A DNA stretch of 64,000 nt, from contig JAFAPC010000178.1 of assembly GCA_019247305.1 (NCBI GenBank), forward strand, positions 62,001 through 126,000. The letters run 5' to 3'. Of the stretch, positions 8,673 to 16,897 are shown one piece after another. Below the pieces are notes generated by a model. That model saw only the letters and a program-made list of their open reading frames with translations. It was not told the origin of the DNA and searched no databases. Position 1 is the first letter of the stretch. Every line of letters begins with the position of its first letter. Position numbers and translations under genes: made by a program. The DNA comes from Pseudonocardiales bacterium (GTDB taxonomy: Bacteria > Actinomycetota > Actinomycetes > Mycobacteriales > Pseudonocardiaceae).

Positions 8673-9839
8673 GTGGAAACCATGCGGCGCGTGTTGATGT
8701 TGCTTGTCGTGACGGTGTTGCTTGCCGCGTGCTCAGGGAGGTCCACCGGGCCCGCTGGCACCAGCGCCTCCCCGCGTCCGCAGGCGCAGGTCAGTACCCT
8801 GCCGGGCGACAAGACCAGGAACGTCAGCCCGACGCTGCCCGTCTCGGTGCGGGTCACCCGAGGCGTGCTGCTTCAGGTGGCGCTGACCAACCCGGAGGGC
8901 AAAGCCGTGGCCGGCACCCTCAGCGCAGACCGGCACAGCTGGATCAGCACCGAGCCACTGGGCTACGGGAAGACCTACACCTGGCACGGCAGCGCGGCCG
9001 GCCCCGATCATCTGCCCGCGCCCGTCGCCGGCTCATTTACCACCGTCAACCCCCAGCGGCAACTGCACGCCACGCTGAACATCGGCGACGGCGACACCGT
9101 CGGCATCGCCGCCCCGATCATCCTGCAGTTCGACGACCACGTGTCCAATAAGGCCGCCGTCGAGCGCGCCCTGCAGGTGCAGACGTCCGTGCCCACTGAG
9201 GGATCGTGGGCCTGGCTACCCGACGACAACGGCGGCTCCCGGGCGCACTACCGACCCAGGAACTACTGGCAGCCCGGCACCCACGTCAGCGTCACCGCCA
9301 AGCTCTACGGCGTGGCCTTCGGCGCGGGCTCCTACGGCAGAGAAGACATCAACACAAAGTTCACGATCGGTCGCGCCCAGATCGTCGAAGCCGACGTCAA
9401 CAGCCACCGCATGATTGTAATCCGAGACGGTCAGGAAGTGATGAACTTCCCGGCCAGCTACGGGCTGTCCTCGGACCCGCAGCGCAACACGACCAACGGC
9501 ATCCACGTGGTGATGAATAAGGCCCAGACCGTGCTGATGTCGAACCAGGCCTACGGATATGTGAACATACCCGAGCACTGGGCAGTCCGGATTTCCAATA
9601 ATGGGGAGTTCATTCACGCTAATCCGGAGACCACCGGTGTGCAAGGCTCTTCGAACGTCACCCACGGCTGCGTGAACCTGTCTACCGCGAACGCTCAGGA
9701 GTACTACAGCTCTGCGATGTTCGGCGACCCCGTCGAGGTCACCAACAGCCCCACCCCGCTGACCGGGGCCGACGGCGACATCTACGACTGGACCGTGCCG
9801 TGGGACAGCTGGTTAGCCATGTCGGCCCTGCACTCCTGA
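8673..9839 (+). CDS. L,D-transpeptidase lipoprotein (Ig-like plus YkuD)
   Basis: A peptidoglycan cross-linking enzyme that forms 3-3 bridges at the outer face of the membrane. The N-terminus is a lipoprotein signal: a basic start, a hydrophobic run, and lipobox LAAC with the cysteine near residue 24. Two beta-rich Ig-like regions follow (about 50-245). The catalytic YkuD domain (about 250-370) has YGLSSDPQRNTTNGIH and the active-site signature VTHGCVNLS with His and Cys. The overall layout matches mycobacterial LdtMt2-type enzymes. GTG 8673 is preferred because GGGGAG lies 5 nt upstream; TTG 8670 and ATG 8682 are alternatives. Confidence 0.92.
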   Translation: METMRRVLMLLVVTVLLAACSGRSTGPAGTSASPRPQAQVSTLPGDKTRNVSPTLPVSVRVTRGVLLQVALTNPEGKAVAGTLSADRHSWISTEPLGYGKTYTWHGSAAGPDHLPAPVAGSFTTVNPQRQLHATLNIGDGDTVGIAAPIILQFDDHVSNKAAVERALQVQTSVPTEGSWAWLPDDNGGSRAHYRPRNYWQPGTHVSVTAKLYGVAFGAGSYGREDINTKFTIGRAQIVEADVNSHRMIVIRDGQEVMNFPASYGLSSDPQRNTTNGIHVVMNKAQTVLMSNQAYGYVNIPEHWAVRISNNGEFIHANPETTGVQGSSNVTHGCVNLSTANAQEYYSSAMFGDPVEVTNSPTPLTGADGDIYDWTVPWDSWLAMSALHS

Positions 9840-9865
9840 TGTGGTGAGCCCCGAGGAGGCAGACG

Positions 9866-10948
9866 ATGAGACCCGAGACAAATAGCGATGTGTCCGCCGA
9901 GGCCGTGGAGACCTTCATGGAGAAAGTGCTTGGCGATTACGCTGGTGCCAATGCCTTCTTCATGGCCGCCATCGGGGATCGGCTCGGTCTCTTCAAGGAT
10001 CTCGCCGCGCGAGGACCTGCCACCAGTCCCGAGTTGGCGTCCCGAACGGGATTGCATGAGCGTTACCTGCGCGAGTGGCTCGCTGGGATGACCGCCGCCG
10101 GCTACCTCAGCTACCAGCCCGCCACCGGCCGGTACACACTGCCTGCTGAGCACGCTCCGGTGCTCGCGGAGGAGGCCGGACGGTTCTTCCTCGGCTGTGC
10201 CTTCTTCGACTACTCAACCAACTACGGGCCGACATTCCACCGGCTGCTCGGAGCCTTCCGGGACGGTGGCGGGGTCCCCCAGGACCTTTTCGGTACAGAA
10301 ATGGCGGAGGCCATCGACCGGTTCACCGCCCCGTGGTGTGAGCACCTCCTGGTTCCTGAGTGGCTGCCCGCCATGCCCGATGTGCTGGCCAAGCTGCATG
10401 CTGGGGCCACCGTGGCCGACGTGGGCTGCGGTCGGGGTCGGGCGGTCATCACCCTCGCTCAGGCGTTCCCCGCCTGCTCGGTCGTGGGGTACGACGTCTA
10501 CCAGCCGGCCGTGGGAGTAGCGCAGGGTCGGGCCGCTGCCGCAGGACTCAGCGACCGGGTGCGGTTTGAGGTCCGCGACGTGGTCGAGGGCCTTCCGCAA
10601 CGCTACGACGTCATCACGACCTTCGACGTCGTCCACGACGCGGCCGATCCCCGCGGGCTGCTGCGGGCGATCCACGACAGCCTCGAACCCGATGGACGCT
10701 ACCTCTGCGTCGAGATCACCTGCGCGGAGCGCCCCGAGGACAACGTCGGCCCGCTGAGCACCATCATGTACGGCCTCAGCCTCGCCTACTGCATGACCGT
10801 CTCGCTGGCTGACGGGGGAGCGGGTCTGGGGACCCTCGGTCTGCCCGAGGCCAAGCTCACCGAACTGGCGTCCGAAACGGGCTTCTCCCAGGTGCGCCGG
10901 GTGCCAATCGAGGACCCCTTCAACACCCTCTACGTGCTGACGCCGTAG
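9866..10948 (+). CDS. Class I SAM-dependent methyltransferase with winged-helix N-terminus
   Basis: The 360-residue protein has an N-terminal winged-helix region (about 20-95: FKDLAARGPATSPELA, then LREWLAGMTAAGYL), as in the Rv2258c-like family. A Rossmann methyltransferase domain follows, with SAM-binding motif I VADVGCGRGRAVITLA near residue 190, the acidic residue in GYDVY, and TTFDVVHDAADP in the post-II region. ATG start with GAGGAGGCAG upstream, 26 nt after the transpeptidase stop. The substrate is unknown. A broken relative of another methyltransferase lies just downstream on the opposite strand. Confidence 0.85.
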   Translation: MRPETNSDVSAEAVETFMEKVLGDYAGANAFFMAAIGDRLGLFKDLAARGPATSPELASRTGLHERYLREWLAGMTAAGYLSYQPATGRYTLPAEHAPVLAEEAGRFFLGCAFFDYSTNYGPTFHRLLGAFRDGGGVPQDLFGTEMAEAIDRFTAPWCEHLLVPEWLPAMPDVLAKLHAGATVADVGCGRGRAVITLAQAFPACSVVGYDVYQPAVGVAQGRAAAAGLSDRVRFEVRDVVEGLPQRYDVITTFDVVHDAADPRGLLRAIHDSLEPDGRYLCVEITCAERPEDNVGPLSTIMYGLSLAYCMTVSLADGGAGLGTLGLPEAKLTELASETGFSQVRRVPIEDPFNTLYVLTP

Positions 10949-10959
10949 CGTAGGGTGCC

Positions 10960-11302
10960 CTTCCCGAGCGCTGAGGTGGATCGATCCATCGGGCGCGACG
11001 GGCAGAGCCGGCATTCACGTCACCCAGGCCGGCGTCGGCGAACAAATGGTAGAGACCGTCCGGCCGGCACAAGGGGAAACGTACTGCCTCATCGAGGTCA
11101 GCTGCAGCCGGGTTCAGGGCGATCGCGGCATCCCACAGAAAGCACCACACTGCTGAGTGCCCCCGTGCCACATCCCACGTCCAACCACCGACGACCGGAC
11201 TCTAGGGCGATCCACTCGGAGGGACTCCCGACCGACCAGCCGGCTCCACCGGCCGATGTACGGCTCATACAGATCACCGCTGGCCCATGCTTCCTCGGGC
11301 AC
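10960..11302 (-). pseudogene. Degraded SAM-dependent methyltransferase
   Basis: Three minus-strand pieces in different frames read as one methyltransferase. They are SGDLYEPYIGRWSRLVG (11302 side), then after a frame change GRRWLDVGCGTGALSSVVL (SAM motif I), then LWDAAIALNPAAADLDEAVR and LFADAGLGDV, which resemble the C-terminal half of UbiE-like enzymes. The middle of the enzyme, about 100 residues, is absent. There is no intact ORF. It is interpreted as a pseudogene made by frameshift plus internal deletion; exact borders are uncertain. Confidence 0.65.
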
Positions 11303-11412
11303 GCCAACAGCACGCGGAGCGTCGGCTTGCCATAAAATAAAAGAGTCGAAAGTAGGTATCCTGTCATGTCGGCGTACTTATCTCGGAGCAGTCAGGTTCC
11401 AAGAATTGCCGT

Positions 11413-12180
11413 CTAGCACGGGGGAAGAAGACCGCCCAGCTCCGCATTGAGCTTTGCTTCTAAGTCCCTAATTCTTCCATATCTAATAATTCGTTGACCC
11501 CGAATGTCAAATGCTAGATCTTCGCAGTTGTCACTACAGAGCAACACTGTCGGTATGCCCCGCCCCCAAGCATATCCTATCTCTAGGTACACGTTTGGAT
11601 TGCGACTAGACACCTCCGCCAAGAGGATGGCGGCGGAACTAATTCTGTCCTTCATGTACTCGATGACGTCACCCGTAAATCTCTGTTGATCGACTCGTTC
11701 ACACAACAGGCCCCGACTTCGAACACTAGGAAGTATGGCATAGTCATAATGATCTTCATAATCGCCATTAAAAGGCATCGCTACAAATGCGTGACTCTTA
11801 GCACGAGAGTCGTAGCCTACCGATCGCAGACGTTCGATATCGGGAAATCTCTTTGAGCCCTGACCGGAGAGTTTTGCCGACTCGTTTATCCGGTCTAACA
11901 CTCGCCGCATCAAACCTGCACGCCTCTCAGATCGCTCTACGAAAGTTATCCGACTAAGCGTCTCCGGGACATGTCCCTCGCGCACCGCGTCTAGCAGTCC
12001 GGCGACTTCAGATTCGAATGCTTCTAACTCATCCAAGCCATACCCTGGGCCATGAATAGTTAAAGCGACTTCGTGCGCATTTGGCACTTCTTGGGATGTA
12101 ACGACTAATGCGCGCCGCGCAAACTCCCGAATCTGGCGATATCCGAATTGATGGAGTGGCTCGACTCCAAGAAATAGCAA
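11413..12180 (-). CDS. Protein with nucleoside 2-deoxyribosyltransferase/TIR-like domain (C-terminal part of a split gene?)
   Basis: The last ~130 of 255 residues contain HAFVAMPFNGDYEDHYDY, then AAILLAEVSSRNPNVYLEIG and YAWGRGIPTVLLC. This is the FVAMPF...NPNVxxExGyA pattern of nucleoside-deoxyribosyltransferase-like/TIR-like domains, often found in bacterial conflict proteins. The N-terminal half (ALTIHGPGYGLDELEAFESE) is a domain I cannot name. The only in-frame start is TTG without a good Shine-Dalgarno site, and an in-frame stop lies just before it. The upstream ORF at 12213-12485 probably encodes the missing N-terminus, so this may be a frameshifted gene. DNA here is clearly more AT-rich than its neighbours. 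Confidence 0.6.
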   Translation of the reverse strand: MLFLGVEPLHQFGYRQIREFARRALVVTSQEVPNAHEVALTIHGPGYGLDELEAFESEVAGLLDAVREGHVPETLSRITFVERSERRAGLMRRVLDRINESAKLSGQGSKRFPDIERLRSVGYDSRAKSHAFVAMPFNGDYEDHYDYAILPSVRSRGLLCERVDQQRFTGDVIEYMKDRISSAAILLAEVSSRNPNVYLEIGYAWGRGIPTVLLCSDNCEDLAFDIRGQRIIRYGRIRDLEAKLNAELGGLLPPC

Positions 12181-12212
12181 AGAGGCTCATGCAAAACCCC
12201 TTGAAAGCATAA

Positions 12213-12485
12213 TCAAGAATTGACGTACTCGCAGGTCAGCGACATGATCACAGAGCTCATCTCTGAGTTTTGCATAAGTCTCAAAGTATCAGCTGCTACC
12301 TTAACCGGCGCACGAAAAAAGCTGTGTCGATTAATCGCAGGCATATCTTTGATATCGAGTTCAGCAACAGTCACCACCTTCCGGTCGGCGCCATACAGAT
12401 CCTGGGCATACTTTAGAACGAGAACGCTCGCTGGATACGATATAACGTCTGATTCGATGACATGAATTTCGATTCCATCGAACAT
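12213..12485 (-). CDS. Small ORF, probable N-terminal part of the split gene
   Basis: A 90-residue ORF (MFDGIEIHVIESDVISYPA...) starts with ATG at 12485. The sequence looks like the first beta-alpha unit of a macro-like or peptidase-M17-N-like fold (an acidic ESD near the start, ADRKVVTVAEL later), but this is weak. It ends 32 nt before the next ORF on the same strand and in another frame. The downstream ORF lacks a good start, so the two are best read as halves of one gene broken by a frameshift, or as a tightly packed two-gene unit. AT-rich. Confidence 0.5.
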   Translation of the reverse strand: MFDGIEIHVIESDVISYPASVLVLKYAQDLYGADRKVVTVAELDIKDMPAINRHSFFRAPVKVAADTLRLMQNSEMSSVIMSLTCEYVNS

Positions 12486-12645
12486 GATTCGCGCTCCGGT
12501 GGTCTGGTGTCTCGATTCTAGGATCTCGCTAGGCTAGTGATTTTAGCGTAACTTCAACCTGACGACTATGCGTCCCGCCTGCCGGCACAGGTCGGCGTCC
12601 ATACCAATAGTTACTACCAGACCAAAGTCCGACAACTGCATCCGG

Positions 12646-13071
12646 TTACGTCATGGTGCCCTGTTGCTGACCGTGGTTGACTGGTCCTCTACTGGTCGCG
12701 CTGTTCCGCGTCGGGGGCCTCGATGCCCTGCTCGCGCGCCTAACGATCGGCTGGGACACGGTGCGCTCTCCCCTGGCCCGACTGAGCCCGCGCCGGTCCG
12801 CGGAGAGCTGACCGGTCAGCTCAGCTGAGACAACCACCAGGATGTCGACCCGGCGGAGATCGTCCAGGATCAGGTACACGATGTCGCCCTGCCCGGCCGG
12901 ACCGAACGTCAATGCTCGCATGGGACTGTCGGGCTTGGACTTATGGTACGGCGCACCATTCCAGGGTGCGATCTCCAGTATCGCACGAGCCTCGGCGAAC
13001 GGGGCCAGCGCTTCGACCGGAAGCGCATCGACCTGCTGCTGTGACTGGTGGTCGGTGGTGACCGTGTACAA
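12646..13071 (-). CDS. RelE-like toxin of a DUF6247 toxin-antitoxin pair, with abnormal C-terminus
   Basis: The first ~82 of 141 residues (ending LRRVDILVVV) match the short RelE/ParE-like cytotoxic proteins that follow DUF6247 genes in Pseudonocardiaceae. Typical features are PVEALAPFAEARAILEIAPW and FGPAGQGDIVYLILDDLRR. Such toxins normally end a few residues after this point. Here the frame runs on for ~58 residues of low-complexity, Arg/Ser-rich sequence, which suggests loss of the original stop by rearrangement. TTG start five nt after the DUF6247 stop, so it is in an operon. Whether the toxin is active is unknown. Confidence 0.55.
   Translation of the reverse strand: MYTVTTDHQSQQQVDALPVEALAPFAEARAILEIAPWNGAPYHKSKPDSPMRALTFGPAGQGDIVYLILDDLRRVDILVVVSAELTGQLSADRRGLSRARGERTVSQPIVRRASRASRPPTRNSATSRGPVNHGQQQGTMT
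12668..12685. repeat. 18-bp direct repeat, left copy
   Basis: TGACCGTGGTTGACTGGT is present here and again at 14113-14130 in the same orientation. The two copies bracket the DUF6247 toxin-antitoxin pair and a small hypothetical ORF. They may be remnants of an attachment or insertion event, or of a duplicated gene end. No integrase or transposase is seen. Confidence 0.6.
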
Positions 13072-13076
13072 CGCGG

Positions 13077-13412
13077 CTACAGGCCCAGCCGGGCCTTGGT
13101 CCGCACCAGCGGCTCCTCAGCCGGAATGTCATCCCCGGCCATCCGGGCGGCCGCCCGGCGGTACATGGCCCGATGCGCTTCGGGCCCGGTCACTGCGGTC
13201 AGCCGCGCCACCCGCCGCCAGGACTCCAGCGTCGCCAGCACCTCGGATAGGTCCAGCGTCTCGGTGGCCGTGGCCATGAGCTCGCGCCACTGCTGGTCCA
13301 ACTCGGCGGCTTCCTCCGGGATCAACGCGGCGCGGACCTCGGCCGGAGTCGCCTCCGAGAAAGACGGTCTGCTGCGGCCGTGCCGTGGTCCGGGAGTTGC
13401 TGCGGCGGTCAC
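13077..13412 (-). CDS. DUF6247 family protein, probable antitoxin
   Basis: The protein has the typical pattern EVRAALIPEEAAELDQQWRE then LDLSEVLATLESWRRVARLT and ends ...RTKARLGL, matching DUF6247 proteins, which usually precede a RelE-like toxin gene. The conserved part begins near residue 13. GTG 13412 gives a 111-residue protein of the usual length; the frame is open to 13523, but the extra N-terminus looks non-conserved. No strong Shine-Dalgarno site is visible for either start. The antitoxin role is inferred from family context. Confidence 0.6.
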   Translation of the reverse strand: MTAAATPGPRHGRSRPSFSEATPAEVRAALIPEEAAELDQQWRELMATATETLDLSEVLATLESWRRVARLTAVTGPEAHRAMYRRAAARMAGDDIPAEEPLVRTKARLGL

Positions 13413-13586
13413 ACCGCACACCATAGCCAGCCGGATGGACAACGCGGGAATTGACATTCGGGTGTCAACAGCAGGAACGATCCATTCCTGGACATCCTGG
13501 TCGACATCGCGACATGCCCACACTCGGGCCCCACCACGCCCGCACCCCGAAAAAACTCACCCAAAGATCCACAAAACCGGTAAAGA

Positions 13587-13877
13587 TCAACTCAACGCGT
13601 TACTCGCGGAATCGGGTCTGAGCAGGTAACTCCCGAAGAGGAAGTAGGCCGGCAGGACAAGGTAACCCGACCCACTCTTACGAAGCGGCGGGCCATTGAT
13701 ATCGGTCTCGACAACAACGTTGCCGAGGTCCTCGATCTCGCGGCCGGCCACGCGCCATCTACCAACGAGCCTGTTGACAGGCGAATCCGCTGGACGAAGT
13801 ACTGGCGTCCCTACGAGCTGCACGTCGAGGATTGCATCGGACCCTTTGGTAAGTACGCACGTGAACGAGCCCTTCAC
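13587..13877 (-). CDS. Hypothetical protein
   Basis: A 96-residue ORF with a GTG start on the minus strand. The composition is protein-like (GRWRVAGREIEDLGNVVVET and YLVLPAYFLFGSYLL), with one mildly hydrophobic stretch near the C-terminus. No family is recognised. No strong Shine-Dalgarno site is seen. It lies between the two copies of an 18-bp direct repeat. It could also be a fragment of a longer gene. Confidence 0.35.
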   Translation of the reverse strand: MKGSFTCVLTKGSDAILDVQLVGTPVLRPADSPVNRLVGRWRVAGREIEDLGNVVVETDINGPPLRKSGSGYLVLPAYFLFGSYLLRPDSASNALS

Positions 13878-14112
13878 CGTGCCCGCCGCACCTCAAGCAC
13901 GTAGGCGCGGCATCTGTAGCTGTTCAAAGCTAAGTTCGCGACCACTCGCGGGCAGCCTGGCGGATCTACAGCGGGAGCCTGAGCCGCGAACTAGCATCAT
14001 TGCCCGTTCCTGTTGGTCACTAGCCCGGCTGCTGGCCAGCTTGGAAGGCTGCGCCCACTGCGCCGTCAACGCACTCGATCGGTGGTCAGGCCGGGTCACA
14101 AGGCCCCACTAT

Positions 14113-14130
14113 TGACCGTGGTTGACTGGT
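14113..14130. repeat. 18-bp direct repeat, right copy
   Basis: Identical to 12668-12685 and in the same orientation. It lies about 25 bp from the start of the long hairpin at 14156. Confidence 0.6.
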
Positions 14131-14155
14131 GGTAATGGCGCACTCAGAGTGTTGG

Positions 14156-14203
14156 CTCGCCGACGCGACGGGTAGGGCTCGGGTATCCCGTCGCGTCGGC
14201 GAG
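14156..14203. repeat. Perfect 17-bp inverted repeat
   Basis: CTCGCCGACGCGACGGG (14156-14172) and its exact complement (14187-14203) are separated by 14 nt. About 30 bp further right the partial copy CGACGTGACGGGATACCC repeats one arm. There is no T-run, so it is not a typical intrinsic terminator. It may be a protein-binding palindrome or the end of a lost mobile element. Confidence 0.7.
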
Positions 14204-14572
14204 TGTGTCTCGGAGTGGGCTACGCCTCCGGCGCCGACGTGACGGGATACCCACTCCCCTGGTGACCCCCACTATCCGGGCCCGGTCTTTGGCAGCAACG
14301 TACGGCCAGATACTCGAAGGCGCACACGTGGAGTCCAACAGTTGAGCAGGAGATTGCGGCAAGCCTTCCAAGGGGCACGTATTGAATGGTAGACCCATTG
14401 CGGTACTGCAGCATGCCGATTGGGTCCCGAGCAGAGATATCGGCGGCCGCCGCGGCGAGGGCAGCGGCCTGCTCCGTGACCGCCTCACCGCGATGGCGGG
14501 TCCGGTCGGGTCGAGAACGAGGGAGGTGAACTGGTGGGCGGGCCGGTCGGAGGCCGCTGATAGCGTGGAGGC

Positions 14573-15811
14573 ATGCGCGGTGCGGGTGATCAGCTGAGCA
14601 TCGGTGAGCGGATTGCTTTCTACCGGCGTCGTCGCGGACTGTCGCAGCGTGTTCTCGCTAACTTGGTGGGGCGTACTGAGGACTGGCTGAGCAAGATCGA
14701 GCGTGGCGAGCGGGAGATTCGCCGCCTTGATGTGCTCGTGGAGCTCGCGCGGGCGCTTCGCGTCACGCTCGGTGATCTGCTGGGTGAGCCCGTCCTGGTG
14801 GAGAACGAACGGGAGTACGACGACGTTCCGGCGATCCGGGACGCGTTGATGGCTCCCCAGCGGCTGTCTCGAACGCTGTTCGCGTCGTCGATGTCGCTGG
14901 AGTACATCGATCCCGGTCCGGTGGCGCGGCTGACCGAGGGTGTGTGGTCGAGTTACCAAAAGGGTGAGCTTGGTCGGGTCGTGGCGGCGTTGCCTGGCCT
15001 GATCAGGACGAGTCACCAGATGGACGCCGCGTCGGCCGACGATGCAGGGTACCGACGGGCCTGTGCTGCGGTCACGGCACGGATTCACCATCTGGCCGCA
15101 ACCACGCTGAGCAAGATCGGTGAGGCTGATCTCGCGTGGATCGCGGCGGAACGCGCCATGCACGCCGCCGACGAGTCTGACGACCCGCTGGTCCTGGCTT
15201 CGGCCGCCCGGTCGGGCACTCACGCCCTGCTGGCGGTGGGTCGGTTTGATGACGCCGTGGAACTGGGCGAGGTCGCCGCACGGTGGCTGTCACCGAGGAT
15301 GAGGGCCGGCGATCCGGCGGCACTGAGCTTGTCCGGAATGCTCTATCTGCGGACAGCGGTGGCTGCCGCCCGGCTTCAGGACCGCTCGACGGCCACTGAG
15401 CTGCTGGCCCAGGCCGGCCGCGCAGCTGATCAGCTGGGTGTGGACGCGAACTACTGGCAGACCGGTTTCGGGCCGTCCAATGTGGAGTTGCACCGCGTCT
15501 CGGTCGCGCTCGACCTAGGCGACATCTCGCAGGTCATCGACTCCGCCCCGCGGATCAACGTAGACCACCTTCCCCTCGAGCGCCAGGTCACGCACCTGAT
15601 CGACCTCGCACGGGCGTTCAGCCTGGTCGCCAGGGACGATGACGCGCTGCACGCGCTACTCAGCGCCGAGCAGAAGTCGCCGGGGATCGTGCGGCACAGC
15701 GCGGTCGTTCGGGAAGTCGTGCGCTCGATGTACCGCCGGATGCCGGCCTCAGCTGGGAAGAAGTCATCGCCTCTGCTGGCGCTGGCGGAGCGTTGCCGGG
15801 CGGTGAAGTAA
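14573..15811 (+). CDS. XRE-family transcriptional regulator with TPR-like C-terminus
   Basis: The 412-residue protein has an N-terminal Cro/C1 helix-turn-helix (about 10-65: YRRRRGLSQRVLANLVGRTE then WLSKIERGEREI) and a long alpha-helical, TPR-like region. This is the large XRE type common in Pseudonocardiaceae and Streptomyces, often linked to development or antibiotic control. ATG start just after GGAGGC. The adjacent flavoprotein gene begins 4 nt after its stop, a frequent pairing. Its C-terminal region has a truncated relative at about 62470-62822. Confidence 0.88.
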   Translation: MRGAGDQLSIGERIAFYRRRRGLSQRVLANLVGRTEDWLSKIERGEREIRRLDVLVELARALRVTLGDLLGEPVLVENEREYDDVPAIRDALMAPQRLSRTLFASSMSLEYIDPGPVARLTEGVWSSYQKGELGRVVAALPGLIRTSHQMDAASADDAGYRRACAAVTARIHHLAATTLSKIGEADLAWIAAERAMHAADESDDPLVLASAARSGTHALLAVGRFDDAVELGEVAARWLSPRMRAGDPAALSLSGMLYLRTAVAAARLQDRSTATELLAQAGRAADQLGVDANYWQTGFGPSNVELHRVSVALDLGDISQVIDSAPRINVDHLPLERQVTHLIDLARAFSLVARDDDALHALLSAEQKSPGIVRHSAVVREVVRSMYRRMPASAGKKSSPLLALAERCRAVK

Positions 15812-15815
15812 GCGC

Positions 15816-16376
15816 GTGGGTTCACGGGTGTTGGGCCTGGTTGGTTCTGGTTCGGGCGGAGTGGACCAGTTGCTGGCCCGCCTCATTCGGCCTGCTCAGG
15901 AGGCTGGCTGGACCGTCGTGGTCACACTGACGCCGACCGCTGGCCGGTGGCTGCGGGAATCCGGGATGCTCGCAGAGATTGAGAAGGCGTCGGGTTTTCC
16001 GGTGTGCGTCGAGCCGCGTGCACCGACTGAACGCAGCCCGCACCCACCGGTGGACTGCTATCTCCTTGCCCCAGCCTCGGCGAACACCGTCGCCAAGCTC
16101 GCCCTGGGCATTGCCGACAACCAGGCATTGACACTAGTCCACGAGGCGATCGGCATTCGTGACCTGCCGGTGGTGGTGTTCCCCCGGGTCAACGCCGCAC
16201 ACGCCCGGCACCCGTCGTGGAACAGCCACCTTGATACCTTGCGCCGGGCCGGCGTCCATCTTGTTTACGGTGATGATGTGTGGCCGCTGCACGAGCCGCG
16301 CAGCACGCCGGGACGCGAATTGCCCTGGTCAGCGATTCTCGACGCGGTGAACGCGGCCGTACCCGTCGCGCGCTAG
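15816..16376 (+). CDS. Flavoprotein (HFCD/phosphopantothenoylcysteine decarboxylase-like)
   Basis: The 186-residue protein has the flavoprotein fold of the HFCD family: GLVGSGSGGVDQLLARLI at the start, YLLAPASANTVAKLALGIAD in the middle (the PASANT motif binds FMN and contacts substrate), and ending in a short C-terminal helix. Such enzymes oxidatively decarboxylate cysteine-containing peptides or pantothenoylcysteine. As a stand-alone gene next to an XRE regulator its substrate is unknown. GTG start 4 nt after the regulator stop indicates an operon. It is far from the lanthipeptide cluster, so a link to AviCys formation is not supported. Confidence 0.85.
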   Translation: MGSRVLGLVGSGSGGVDQLLARLIRPAQEAGWTVVVTLTPTAGRWLRESGMLAEIEKASGFPVCVEPRAPTERSPHPPVDCYLLAPASANTVAKLALGIADNQALTLVHEAIGIRDLPVVVFPRVNAAHARHPSWNSHLDTLRRAGVHLVYGDDVWPLHEPRSTPGRELPWSAILDAVNAAVPVAR

Positions 16377-16437
16377 TCCCCCTCTTGAGGTACCCGGACG
16401 GTTTTTCCGGGTGGTTACCCCTGCTCCGGTGTCTCAT

Positions 16438-16471
16438 GGTCTCACCACGCCCAACCGGGCGCGGTGAGACC
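16438..16471 (+). terminator. Hairpin after the flavoprotein gene
   Basis: GGTCTCACC with CGCCC pairs with GGGCG plus GGTGAGACC around a short loop, giving a stem of about 14 pairs with one mismatch. A smaller hairpin (ACCCGGA/TCCGGGT, about 16392-16412) precedes it. Together they probably end transcription of the regulator-flavoprotein pair. Confidence 0.6.
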
Positions 16472-16494
16472 GAGACCAAGGTATCGGAGCGCAG

Positions 16495-16812
16495 ATGGGC
16501 ATTCACGTTGTCATTCAGCCCCTGGCCGGATACGACGCTGAAATCGTGTCGCCTTCGCCCGGCGTGCGTGAGCTCGTCGTAGGCGGCGAGGAAGCCACCA
16601 TTCTCGTGCAGGTGCCCCCTCGTATCGGCGGTCTGTCGGACACGGCGCGATTCGCGCGGAGTCTGGCTGCGGCAGCGAGCGAGTTCGGCGAGTGGTGCGA
16701 CACGCAAAATCGTACCCGTTCGCATTTGTCTCCGACGGATGAGCAATGGCCCAACGTTAGTCTCGATTCGCCTTCGCGTGGAAATGAAACTGGCGGCCCG
16801 GAGGTGGACTGA
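16495..16812 (+). CDS. Small hypothetical protein
   Basis: A 105-residue ORF starting with ATG (MGIHVVIQPLAGYDAEIVS). The first ~70 residues look structured and the tail is polar. A GGAGCGCAG box precedes the start. No domain is recognised. It is the first of four small ORFs in the same direction (16495, 16898, 17299, 17586), which look like a cassette of small proteins near a large XRE regulator. Confidence 0.6.
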   Translation: MGIHVVIQPLAGYDAEIVSPSPGVRELVVGGEEATILVQVPPRIGGLSDTARFARSLAAAASEFGEWCDTQNRTRSHLSPTDEQWPNVSLDSPSRGNETGGPEVD

Positions 16813-16897
16813 ATACAAGTCGGCCGCATCGTGAAGTCTACTGCCGACAACGGAAGACCGAAATGCGCGTTTCCGACAATCGGGTAAGGGAGCCGCA

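Larger units (their letters stand above)
13878..14572. other. Gap without a convincing gene
   Basis: The 700-bp stretch between the small ORF and the XRE regulator contains the right copy of the 18-bp repeat and a long perfect hairpin (listed separately). The last ~80 bp before the regulator probably carry its promoter. Open frames here are short or are shadows, and none has a convincing ribosome site. Confidence 0.5.

Noticed and set aside
14144-15223. 359-codon minus-strand ORF
   Set aside because: It lies opposite the XRE regulator, whose HTH and length fit a known family; the antisense frame shows no domain.
15816-16376. Link of the flavoprotein to lanthipeptide AviCys formation
   Set aside because: Gene is 12 kb away and coupled to an XRE regulator; distance and operon structure speak against it.
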